Shown piece after piece: positions 31,248 to 39,423 of a stretch of DNA of 64,000 nt; positions within the stretch are counted from its first letter, which is position 1; every line of letters begins with the position of its first letter. The translations under genes were made by a program, and so were the position numbers. Origin of the DNA: Thalassotalea sp. G2M2-11 (lineage in GTDB: Bacteria > Pseudomonadota > Gammaproteobacteria > Enterobacterales > Alteromonadaceae); assembly GCF_017168195.1 (NCBI RefSeq), contig NZ_JADNYL010000001.1, positions 930,001-994,000 of the forward strand, in the 5' to 3' direction. Below the pieces are notes generated by a model. It did not search any database, was not told the DNA's origin, and saw only the letters and a program-made list of their open reading frames with translations.

Positions 31248-31287
31248 TTCATCCAAAACACCACACAAAAGAAGTGTTCTGGATGAA
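31248..31287 (-). terminator. Hairpin downstream of the YebC-family gene
   Basis: A 14-bp inverted repeat with one mismatch (31248-31261 with 31274-31287) lies 28 bases past the stop of the minus-strand gene. The T tract on the minus strand is short. Confidence 0.6.
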
Positions 31288-31315
31288 AATTATCAATAAA
31301 GATTGACTGTGTTGC

Positions 31316-32044
31316 TTACTCTTGAGGGAGTTCAGCATTGTGATAAACGTTTTGTACGTCTTCACAGTCTTCGAGCATGGCTAAGAACTTTTCAAAATTA
31401 GCAATGTCGTCTTCGTTGGTAATTTCAGTATAGGTTTGCGGTACCCAAGTAATTTCTTCAACTTCTAAGTCGTACTCAGGCATGCTATCAGCAAAGGCGG
31501 TTTTAATTTTGAAAAACTCGGTATGAGGAGCATATACCGTAATAATACCATCTTCTAGTTCAACATCGGTGACATCGATGTCTGCCATCATTAAGTTTTC
31601 TAATACCGACTCATCGTCTTCGCCTTTAAAAGCAAATACGGCTTGGTGATCAAACATATGAGAGACAGTGCCTGATGAGCCAATTTTAGCGTTGGTTTTG
31701 GTAAAACACTGACGCACATCTTTGATAGTGCGGTTGCTGTTATCAGTTAAACAGTCAATGATCACCATGCTGTTTCCTGGTCCAAAGCCTTCATAGCGTG
31801 CTTCCGCATAATCTTCTCCGCCTGTTCCTTTGGCTTTTTCAATTGCCTTTTCAATAACATGACTTGGAACTTGATCTTTTTTAGCTTTCTCAATCGTACG
31901 GCGTAGTGTCAAGTTACCATCTGGGTCAACACCACCATTTTTAGCGATGACATATATTTCTTTACCGTATTTAGAATAAAGTTTTGTTTTTTGGCCTGCA
32001 GTTTTGGCCATTGATAATTTACGGTTTTGGTAAGCTCTGCCCAT
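31316..32044 (-). CDS. YebC/PmpR (TACO1) family protein, YeeN-like
   Basis: A 242-residue protein with the family N-terminus (GRAYQNRK) and the segments [48 protein letters not shown] and SGTVSHMFD. Members act as DNA-binding regulators or in translation of polyproline stretches. The N-terminal residues and C-terminal acidic region resemble the E. coli YeeN branch more than YebC, so this is probably not the ruvC-linked yebC. No ruvABC genes are near. Confidence 0.9.
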   Translation of the reverse strand: MGRAYQNRKLSMAKTAGQKTKLYSKYGKEIYVIAKNGGVDPDGNLTLRRTIEKAKKDQVPSHVIEKAIEKAKGTGGEDYAEARYEGFGPGNSMVIIDCLTDNSNRTIKDVRQCFTKTNAKIGSSGTVSHMFDHQAVFAFKGEDDESVLENLMMADIDVTDVELEDGIITVYAPHTEFFKIKTAFADSMPEYDLEVEEITWVPQTYTEITNEDDIANFEKFLAMLEDCEDVQNVYHNAELPQE

Positions 32045-32185
32045 TTTTCTTGGTTCTCGTAATGACTAAAAGTTAACTTGGCTAAATTCTACCAGCCAAT
32101 GGCAAGGCTTGCTAGGGGATTAGAGCAGGTTTTTATTGAGGAAAATCAATAGCGCCGAAGTTCTGGCGAATAACGAGAAAGAAAA

Positions 32186-32211
32186 GCGATAAGTTAGTCA
32201 TTTCTTATCGC
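32186..32211 (-). terminator. Terminator of the TPR-protein transcript
   Basis: The stem GCGATAAG (32204-32211 read on the minus strand) and CTTATCGC (32186-32193) has a 10-nt loop and, on the minus strand, continues into TTTTCTTTCT. It lies 28 bases past a 42-codon frame and marks the end of the unit starting at 32898. Confidence 0.65.
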
Positions 32212-32238
32212 TAAAATAACGTGATTCATTCGATTTTC

Positions 32239-32367
32239 TCATTGTTGTCGTTGCTGTCCTGTTTGGATGAATTGGCTATGATGCATATTCCATTGTGCGA
32301 CACTTAAATGTTTTAGTTGGTGTAAGAATAAAAAACTGTTGCTCAGTAGCTTGTTTGAAACTTTCAT
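32239..32367 (-). CDS. Possible 42-residue small protein
   Basis: An ATG-started frame of 42 codons begins 12 bases after the stop of the TPR-like gene, with GGGAGAAATC directly upstream as a good ribosome-binding site, and ends before an intrinsic terminator. The product is MKVSNKLLSNSFLFLHQLK followed by a polar Gln/His-rich tail. It has no recognisable domain. Position, start signal and terminator support translation; no homology is claimed. Confidence 0.4.
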   Translation of the reverse strand: MKVSNKLLSNSFLFLHQLKHLSVAQWNMHHSQFIQTGQQRQQ

Positions 32368-32379
32368 GATTTCTCCCAT

Positions 32380-32898
32380 TTATTCTGCGGTTAATTCATT
32401 GCTGAAGTCGGATGTTAGAGCTGGTAGTCGGTTGTTACTAAAGTAAGTCACATTTTCAACAATTAGCGTATGTTTTGATAATGATTTAGCTTTAGAAAAA
32501 TCTTCAAAGGCACTAAGGTTTTCGCCATCTAAATATCTTGCGATACCTCGGTTACTGTATGCGAGTGCTTTTAATAATTTGCCATGACGACCTCGGCTTG
32601 CTTTAGCTGGTATTGCTTTAATTGCATCGGTACATGCTGTTTCAGCTGAAGCTAAGTTAGCGGTTTTGATATGAGCAACACATAAGCTGGTGAAATGTGC
32701 AAATTTCTTATCTGCGGTAATACTAGCGATACTGGCTAGACCTGCATGATAATCGCCGGCAATTATTTCATCGCTACCTGTTGCATCTTCAACTACGGCT
32801 AGGGTAAATCCGCTTGTATTTTCTGTAGCCATTGCTGAAGCCATAGTAAAAGCAAGGGGGGCTAATATTGACGGAGAGAGTAATTTATTAAGTTTCAT
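32380..32898 (-). CDS. Exported TPR-like protein of unknown function
   Basis: A 172-residue protein with a signal peptide (MKLNKLLSPSILAPLAFTM up to about ASAMA). Helical repeats follow: FAHFTSLCVAHIKTANLASA and LLKALAYSNRGIARYLDGE with the next helix, matching the TPR pattern. It would act in the periplasm, possibly in protein contacts. I chose ATG 32898 because AAGGAAAC precedes it; the frame from 32976 adds a non-signal extension. A LysR gene lies upstream on the same strand. Confidence 0.7.
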   Translation of the reverse strand: MKLNKLLSPSILAPLAFTMASAMATENTSGFTLAVVEDATGSDEIIAGDYHAGLASIASITADKKFAHFTSLCVAHIKTANLASAETACTDAIKAIPAKASRGRHGKLLKALAYSNRGIARYLDGENLSAFEDFSKAKSLSKHTLIVENVTYFSNNRLPALTSDFSNELTAE

Positions 32899-33013
32899 AA
32901 TGGTTTCCTTTTCGGTGTAATAAGTGCCAACTGACTTGACGCTTATTACTGTAGAAAAATCCACATTCGCCGACAAACGATATAAATCGGTCTATGAGGT
33001 GAAAAAATTTCAC

Positions 33014-33892
33014 CTATGCGAGAAACGTTTGTTTGACCCACTGCGCAAAAGTATCAAGTGCTGGATTGTACTCAATACTTTCATGCTGAATAAGGTAATA
33101 TTTATCATTGGTGATCAGCTCGTGATCGAACAGTTTGACTAATAATTGCTCACTAAACCAAGCTCTACTCATAGGTAAGGGTACAAGAGCAATGCCCATG
33201 CCTTGTTGTGCTGCTCGTGCTACGCCAAACATGCTGTCAAATTGAATAATCTGTTTTGGATCAAAATCCTCAATATTGACGCGATCTGCCCACTGGTGCC
33301 ACGCCCAAGGTCTTGATTGGTGGAGAATAAGAGGAACTGATTTTAATGCGTCAAAGCCATGAATAACCCATTTTTTATAGAGCTTCTTGTTACAGGCAGG
33401 TGCATAGCGAATAGGGAAGAGTTCATGCACTATGCTGGCGTTTGGTTGACCGTTAGCCAGTACGATGGATAAATCTGCCGCTTTAGCTGGCTCACTGGCT
33501 GATTTTACCGTTTCTAATTGCAAATTAATGCTTGGGTTAAGTTGAGTCCACTCTCCGAGTTTAGGCACAAAGAGTTCACTGGCAAAGAACTCCGGCATAC
33601 TAATGGTGATGGTTTGATTTTGCTGGCTGTTAGTAAAGTCAGCAATGGTGCTTTCTAATTGATTAATGATCGGTTGTATCGCATGGTAAAACTGTTTGCC
33701 GGCACTCGTTAGAACAATTGCACGAGTTTGTCGTTGAAATAGTTCAAAGCCAAGTTGTTCTTCCAGCTGTTTAATTTGGTGGCTGACCGCTGAAGGCGTT
33801 AAAAATAGTTGTGTAGCGGCATGCTTAAAGCTGAGACATTTGGCCGCAATACAAAAAGATCGCAGGCCTCTAATAGGTGTTTGTATCGTCAT
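33014..33892 (-). CDS. LysR-family transcriptional regulator, GcvA-like
   Basis: The N-terminal winged helix-turn-helix (residues about 8-67) contains SFKHAATQLFLTPSAVSHQI and LEEQLGFELFQR, and is followed by a substrate-binding domain with GMGIALVPL. The length of 292 residues is standard. The start RGLRSFCIAAKCLSF resembles GcvA/AmpR-type members. The inducer is unknown; the nearest possible target is the exported TPR-like gene 115 bases downstream on the same strand. Confidence 0.92.
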   Translation of the reverse strand: MTIQTPIRGLRSFCIAAKCLSFKHAATQLFLTPSAVSHQIKQLEEQLGFELFQRQTRAIVLTSAGKQFYHAIQPIINQLESTIADFTNSQQNQTITISMPEFFASELFVPKLGEWTQLNPSINLQLETVKSASEPAKAADLSIVLANGQPNASIVHELFPIRYAPACNKKLYKKWVIHGFDALKSVPLILHQSRPWAWHQWADRVNIEDFDPKQIIQFDSMFGVARAAQQGMGIALVPLPMSRAWFSEQLLVKLFDHELITNDKYYLIQHESIEYNPALDTFAQWVKQTFLA

Positions 33893-34037
33893 TTAAATTA
33901 CATAATAATTATCCCACTGCTAGATTAGCAAGTGCTGCGCCAGTCAGTGATTTTTTTAAGTCATTGTTTGTAAAGGGTAAAGTTTTGATGTGAAAATATG
34001 GATGGATTGCTTTGCACTTGTTTGGTGCGTTCGTTGT

Positions 34038-34196
34038 AAAAAAAAGGCGCTAATGATTATTAGCGCCCAACGTCAAACAAGTATTAACAAATAGAAATCT
34101 GGGGAGATTTCAAAAACAAGTTCATCATAGTGAAATGACCATATGATGACAAACGAGATTAAATCACCTCTTAGATGAAAATAATTCACTCATCGG
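34038..34196 (-). ncRNA. Candidate small RNA with intrinsic terminator
   Basis: On the minus strand a perfect 9-bp hairpin (34046-34054 with 34059-34067) is followed by eight Us, a strong terminator with no gene upstream of it on that strand. A second perfect hairpin (7 bp, 34094-34100 with 34105-34111) lies within the putative transcript. A -35-like TTGCCT (34226-34231 on the minus strand) and a -10-like TAAAAA (34203-34208) are 17 bases apart, giving a start near 34196 and a transcript of about 160 nt. No convincing open frame is present. The class is unknown. Confidence 0.5.
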
Positions 34197-34330
34197 CATC
34201 TATTTTTATCTTTTAGGCCGAGCTGAGGCAAAATCCACGTTAAATATTACTTCTGTTTTTTGATATATATTTTAACGTGTTATATAAAGTAACGTGTTTT
34301 TTATTTAAATTATCTGAACATCAACTTCAA

Positions 34331-34906
34331 ATGCTAAAAGTACGGCAAGATCATGCAACACTCGTTATTTTAACCGATATTTTTGGTTTGACTGAAGCTG
34401 TTCGGCGCTTGACGGGTTCACTTGCAAACGGACAACCCTATCTGATCATTGACCCTTACCAGCAGCAAATGATGCGCTTTGACTGTGAAGCTCAAGCATA
34501 TCAGTACTTTAGTAAGCAGGTAGGAGTGGATAACTATTTAACGATTGCGCAGCAGCACCTACGTCAAATATCAAAAGTCGATAAGGTTATCGGTTTTAGT
34601 GTGGGCGGGAGCGTGTTATGGCGATTGTTATCTGATGGTGTATTTTTTCAGGCGGAGCATGACAGTATTTGTTTTTATCCAAGTCAGGTACGTCATTATT
34701 TAGATTTATCGCCGCAAAGCCGATGTCGTATTTATTTGCCAAATGCTGAGCCACACTTTTGTGTTAATGAGCTTTTTGCCAATTTAAAGTCTCGTCCTAA
34801 TGTACTTGTTGAGCAAACCCCTTACTTTCACGGTTTTATGAATGAAGTATCTGATAATTTTGATTCTGATGCTTATCAGGCTTTTATACAAAAACTTAGT
34901 ACTTAA
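34331..34906 (+). CDS. Dienelactone-hydrolase-like alpha/beta hydrolase
   Basis: The product of about 191 residues begins with a beta-strand and the segment LVILTDIFGLTEAVRRL, the oxyanion region of dienelactone hydrolases (usually HxxFGL). A nucleophile-elbow-like KVIGFSVGGSVLW carries Ser where that family normally has Cys or Ser, and HGFMNE near the C-terminus could supply the catalytic His. The start is uncertain: GTG 34277 would add 18 residues, and neither start has a clear ribosome-binding site. The substrate is unknown. Confidence 0.72.
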   Translation: MLKVRQDHATLVILTDIFGLTEAVRRLTGSLANGQPYLIIDPYQQQMMRFDCEAQAYQYFSKQVGVDNYLTIAQQHLRQISKVDKVIGFSVGGSVLWRLLSDGVFFQAEHDSICFYPSQVRHYLDLSPQSRCRIYLPNAEPHFCVNELFANLKSRPNVLVEQTPYFHGFMNEVSDNFDSDAYQAFIQKLST

Positions 34907-35514
34907 CTGATGTAATCTTTATTGACTGTTGCTTGCACTGATAGCAAAAATTTTCATTATCTAAGTTAAGTATGTCGAATGATTTAGGGGCTAATATTGC
35001 TAATAGTAGCGGTGCTGAGTGGATTAAATTGAAGTTTAAGGCAAAACTAATATAACTGCTGCCTGATTGATAGCTGATATGAATGGTTAAATATTGCTTA
35101 TTTTTTGATCGTATTTAATGAGTAGCTATTGGGCTAAAAAAAATCGTCGACAATAAAGTCTGACAATTATTTGTTAATGTGTAAAAGATGGCGAATTGCT
35201 TGTGCAGTGATACCTAGAGTTGTTAATGTTTTTGCTGCAAATTCACTGATTTGATAAGTAAACAGCTCGTAGTTTTTTCTTATCTTTCAAAGAACAAGCG
35301 CGTATCCTCTTAGGAAATAGGTTGTAATTGCCATAGTAGGATGCGTCAACTATTGTACGAATAAAGTGTTGAGCAGTAATTTTTATTTAGCTGTAATGCC
35401 ACGAGTTGTGTTTATCGGGCAATGCATTTCATTGGGTGAAATACCTTAAGATAACTTATAGTATGAGATAGCCAGCGTAATAAATGATCGCAACTACCGC
35501 GTTAGCGTGGTGGC
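34907..35514. other. Gap of about 600 bases without a recognised gene
   Basis: I see no gene longer than 30 codons with a start signal, no strong terminator and no RNA family here. The right end presumably holds the promoter of the MASE1 kinase gene. A 27-codon frame at 34972-35055 has no ribosome-binding site. Confidence 0.4.
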
Positions 35515-38358
35515 ATGATTGAATCAAATAGAGTGAAGTTCTTGGTAAAGTTAACGTTGAAATATAATGTAAAAGAGACATGGTTGCTATATCTGATCAT
35601 GTTTATCAGTTATCTGGTGGTGGGACATTTTTCCTCATTTATTTCCTTTCAGAGCCAAGTGGTGCCCGTATGGTTACCGGCCGGTATTGCTTTGGCTGGT
35701 TGTTACCTTTGGTGGTGGCGATTCTTCCCCGCAGTATTTTTAGCGTCATATGTTTTTAATTTTTCTGTGCATCCCGACTTTTCTTGGCAACACTTAGTGT
35801 CAGCTATTGGTATGCAGAACCTGTTAATAGCTACGGGAGCTACGTTACAAGCGGCTATTGGTGCCAGTTTGTTACGTTTTTGGTTAGGCAATCCCATCAG
35901 ACAAATCAGTGGTCGTAATAGTTTATATTTTATTTTTATTGTCGGTATTGCGGTTAATCTTATTTCCGCAAATGTCGGTGTCTATGCCTTAACAGTATTT
36001 AATCCATTATATGATGCTGAAAACTATCAATTAAATCTTGTTTTTTGGTGGTTAGGAGACTCTCTAGGTGTGCTACTTGCGACACCACTTATTTTAAGCA
36101 TTTTGGATTATCGAAAAGAGAGCGAGAGCCAACAAAAAGTTATTCAATTGTTTATTGGCGTTATTGTGTTGTTATTTGTCATTGTAATCTCTATCACTCG
36201 CTATTTTATTACCCATTCTAATATCAATAATGAGCATAAAGTAACCCATGAAGTGAAGATGCTTGAAAATGGTGTTTACCGTCAGATCAGTAGCACGGTG
36301 AATGAGTTAAAGCACTTAGCTGAATTTATTCAAAACCAGCCTCAGCTGACAAAAAATGAATTTTTACAATTTGCCCAGAATGTCAATCATCGTTCTTCAA
36401 GTGTGATTGCAATGTCATGGAATCCTTTGATCTCTCAGGCTGATAAATCAATTCATCAACAGCAATTAACCGCCGATTATCAGCAAACCATGGTGATACG
36501 AGGTCAACCTATTACCACAGATGATCCGATTGTTTATGTTAAGTACATCTATCCTGAGCAGGAAAATAAGAAAGCAATTGGCTTTAATATCTACTCAAAT
36601 GCAGAACGAAAAAGCTCATTAATCACTACAATGACGAGTTTGCAACCTACAGCGACACCGATAATTGAGTTAGTGCAATTTGAGCAACCTGTTGCAGGGG
36701 TTCTATTATTTTATCCGGTATTTGAGAAAATAGATGAGCAAGGGCTATTGGCAACAAGTCGATTGATTGGCTTTGCTACTGCGGTGGTGTTACCTACCAA
36801 AATTATTACTAATGCTATTGATAAATCACAGGAAAATTTATTTTTCTATCAAATATTTGAAGAAGGGGAGACAACAAGTTTTGTTGATAATTTCCCTGAA
36901 AATGCGGATGAGATACGTCATTTAAGTGAGCCTCCCTTCTCTCATACTTTTGAAGTTGCTGGACAACTTTGGGACATCAAGCTTTATCCGAATAAGCAGA
37001 TGATCAGCAAACAACAAAATCAGAAGTTTTTGTATTTGTTAGTTATTCTGGTGTTAATTGTTATTACTATTACATTGCCATTATTGCTGATGCATAGTAA
37101 GCAGTTGATCCTTGAACAAATTGTGAAAAAGCGTACTGAATCTTTAGAGCGTGCGGTTATAGAAGCGAATCACGCTAATGCGGCAAAAAGTCAATTTTTG
37201 GCGAATATGAGCCATGAAATTAGGACACCGATGAATTCGGTGATTGGCTTTGCAAAGCTGGCGAAAGAGTCGAACAGTTTGTCAGATATTAAAGAATATA
37301 TTGAACATATTGATGTTTCATCCGATGTGTTAATGCAAATAATCAATGACATTTTAGATTTAGCCAAAATAGAAGCAAACAAGTTGACGGTTAAGCATGA
37401 AGTGTTGGATATTCACCAAGTCTTTGAACGTATTCATCGTATTTTTAAAATGGAAGCGCAACAGAAGTCTTTAGTTTGGCGCATTGAAGATAATATTCCC
37501 AAGGACTTACGCTTTATAGGTGATAGAACACATATTGAACAAGTGCTCATGAACTTATGTGGTAACGCCTTAAAGTTTACCGAGCAAGGGGAAGTTATAG
37601 TTATTGCTGATCTACTTGCATACAAAGGACGAACAGCCCATGTTCAAATTCAGGTGAAAGACACGGGCATTGGTATTTCAAAAGAACATTCTAAGCGTTT
37701 ATTTCAACCTTTTACTCAAGCGGATGAATCAACCTCGCGTCAATTTGGCGGTACAGGGTTAGGGTTAACCATTGCCAAAAAACTAAGCCATTTAATGGCT
37801 GGAGATATTAAGGTTGAGAGCAAACTCAACCAGGGAACAACGTTTATCTTTACGTTGCATTTAGCTATTGATAGTGATTCTGGCAATAGACAAATGATCC
37901 AGAAAAGCTTTTCCCAAGTGCAGCAACGTAAGAATGCAGCCTCTGCCTCTGCCTTTGCGTTAAGTCATGATGATTTTTCTTCATTAAAGGTATTGGTTGC
38001 AGAAGATAATCGTATTAATCAAAAATTAATTGATAAGGTATTACAACGACTTGGCATTAACGCTGAGATCGTAGAAAATGGCGCGCTGGTGATCGAACAT
38101 TTACAGCAGTCTTCATTTGATGTGATACTGATGGATTGTCAAATGCCGGTACTTGATGGTTATGAGGCAACAGCAAAAATACGAGCTATGCCTGAATTTG
38201 CTGATTTACCCATAATTGCATTAACTGCTGATGTGGATACCCGTTCTAAAGAGCGAGCTACCAGCATAGGGTTTAATTTGCACCTATCAAAACCTATTAA
38301 TATCGATGAGTTGGTTGCAGCGCTACAACAGATACTGCAGCAAAAAAATAATCAATAA
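35515..38358 (+). CDS. MASE1-CHASE hybrid sensor histidine kinase
   Basis: A 947-residue membrane kinase. The N-terminal MASE1 domain has about eight membrane segments, including VVPVWLPAGIALAGCYLWWW. A periplasmic CHASE-type region (about residues 235-490, with VIAMSWNPLI and VYVKYIYPE) and a further membrane segment follow. HisKA has its phospho-His in LANMSHEIRTPMNSVIGFA, HATPase has NLCGNALKF and GGTGLGLTIA, and the C-terminal receiver has its phospho-Asp in ILMDCQMPVLDGYEA. No HPt is attached, so a separate phosphotransfer protein may be used. The ribosome-binding site is weak. The ligand is unknown. Confidence 0.9.
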   Translation: MIESNRVKFLVKLTLKYNVKETWLLYLIMFISYLVVGHFSSFISFQSQVVPVWLPAGIALAGCYLWWWRFFPAVFLASYVFNFSVHPDFSWQHLVSAIGMQNLLIATGATLQAAIGASLLRFWLGNPIRQISGRNSLYFIFIVGIAVNLISANVGVYALTVFNPLYDAENYQLNLVFWWLGDSLGVLLATPLILSILDYRKESESQQKVIQLFIGVIVLLFVIVISITRYFITHSNINNEHKVTHEVKMLENGVYRQISSTVNELKHLAEFIQNQPQLTKNEFLQFAQNVNHRSSSVIAMSWNPLISQADKSIHQQQLTADYQQTMVIRGQPITTDDPIVYVKYIYPEQENKKAIGFNIYSNAERKSSLITTMTSLQPTATPIIELVQFEQPVAGVLLFYPVFEKIDEQGLLATSRLIGFATAVVLPTKIITNAIDKSQENLFFYQIFEEGETTSFVDNFPENADEIRHLSEPPFSHTFEVAGQLWDIKLYPNKQMISKQQNQKFLYLLVILVLIVITITLPLLLMHSKQLILEQIVKKRTESLERAVIEANHANAAKSQFLANMSHEIRTPMNSVIGFAKLAKESNSLSDIKEYIEHIDVSSDVLMQIINDILDLAKIEANKLTVKHEVLDIHQVFERIHRIFKMEAQQKSLVWRIEDNIPKDLRFIGDRTHIEQVLMNLCGNALKFTEQGEVIVIADLLAYKGRTAHVQIQVKDTGIGISKEHSKRLFQPFTQADESTSRQFGGTGLGLTIAKKLSHLMAGDIKVESKLNQGTTFIFTLHLAIDSDSGNRQMIQKSFSQVQQRKNAASASAFALSHDDFSSLKVLVAEDNRINQKLIDKVLQRLGINAEIVENGALVIEHLQQSSFDVILMDCQMPVLDGYEATAKIRAMPEFADLPIIALTADVDTRSKERATSIGFNLHLSKPINIDELVAALQQILQQKNNQ

Positions 38359-38376
38359 TTGGATGATACTAAATAG

Positions 38377-39408
38377 ATGTTATTACTCTGTGTATTTTTA
38401 TTTGTCGCCTTGTTCTTTTCGTTTTTATGCTCGATTGCTGAGGCGGTATTATTGAGTATTTCTTGGGTGTACATTCAGACACTTGAAAATGAAAACAAAC
38501 CTTCGGGTAAAATTTTAAGAGCATTAAAACAAGATATTAATCAACCGCTAGCAGCTATTCTTACCCTTAATACTATTGCTCATACGGTAGGCGCTGCCGG
38601 TGTTGGCGCACAGGCAAGTATTGTGTTTGGTGATGCATCGTTAGGTATTGTGTCTGCGGTGTTAACCTTTTTAATTCTTATTTTTTCAGAGATTATTCCT
38701 AAAACATTAGGCGCGTCTCATTGGAAGCTGTTGGCTCCTGCAACCGCTCATATGCTGAAACTTTTAATTTGGCTACTGTATCCACTCATTAAAATGTCGG
38801 AGTTTATTACCCGTAGGCTGGTTGATAAGGAAAGCTCGGAAGGTTTTGATCGTAACGATTTTACTGTGATGGCGCAATTAAGTGCACAAAGTGGCACTAT
38901 AGATCCTCAAGAGGCATTAATTTTAGAAAACTTATTATTGATGCAAGAAATAACCATTTCACAAGCAATGACGCCTAGAACGGTTATTTTTCGAGAATCT
39001 CAATCATTATTAGTGGAAGAGTTTTTTCATAAGCATAAAAAAGTACGCTTTAGTCGGATCCCGATTTATCAAGGTGAGTCTGATAATATTATCGGTTTTG
39101 TGTTGCGAACCGACTTACTGTTGGCACAAGCAAGGGGAAACAAAGACACCCCACTAAGTAACTATCAACGCAGTATGCCGACATTACTTGATACTATGTC
39201 ACTTGCTCATGCAATGAAAGAAATGCTAACCGATAGTTTTCATATTGCCTTAATTGTCAATGAATACGGCACCGTGCGAGGCATTCTCACCCTTGAAGAT
39301 ATTTTAGAAACCTTAACGGGTTATGAAATTGTCGATGAAAGTGATAAGGACATCGATATGCAAAAACTTGCAAAGCGCCTATGGCAAGCAAAAGCGAAGC
39401 AAAAATAA
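38377..39408 (+). CDS. CNNM/CBS-domain membrane protein (HlyC/CorC-like, lacks CorC domain)
   Basis: A 343-residue inner-membrane protein. The CNNM (DUF21) domain has membrane segments at about residues 3-25, 55-80, 90-112 and 125-145 with the motif EIIPKTLGA. A CBS pair follows, with MTPRTVIFRE and IALIVNEYGTVRGILTLEDILE. It stops soon after the second CBS and lacks the C-terminal CorC_HlyC domain of full-length relatives. The family exports divalent cations such as Mg2+ or Co2+. It starts 18 bases after the kinase gene, so they may share a transcript. Confidence 0.9.
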   Translation: MLLLCVFLFVALFFSFLCSIAEAVLLSISWVYIQTLENENKPSGKILRALKQDINQPLAAILTLNTIAHTVGAAGVGAQASIVFGDASLGIVSAVLTFLILIFSEIIPKTLGASHWKLLAPATAHMLKLLIWLLYPLIKMSEFITRRLVDKESSEGFDRNDFTVMAQLSAQSGTIDPQEALILENLLLMQEITISQAMTPRTVIFRESQSLLVEEFFHKHKKVRFSRIPIYQGESDNIIGFVLRTDLLLAQARGNKDTPLSNYQRSMPTLLDTMSLAHAMKEMLTDSFHIALIVNEYGTVRGILTLEDILETLTGYEIVDESDKDIDMQKLAKRLWQAKAKQK

Positions 39409-39423
39409 TAATGAAGTATCGGC

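Noticed and set aside
33893-34037. Heat-shock or LysR operator
   Set aside because: No T-N11-A site convincing enough to separate it from the AT-rich background.
34094-34111. CsrB-type RNA, suggested by the GGGGA loop on the plus strand
   Set aside because: Only one such hairpin is present, and the terminator points to the minus strand; CsrB RNAs have many GGA hairpins.
34972-35055. 27-residue frame in the long gap before the MASE1 kinase
   Set aside because: It has no ribosome-binding site, no terminator and no recognisable features.
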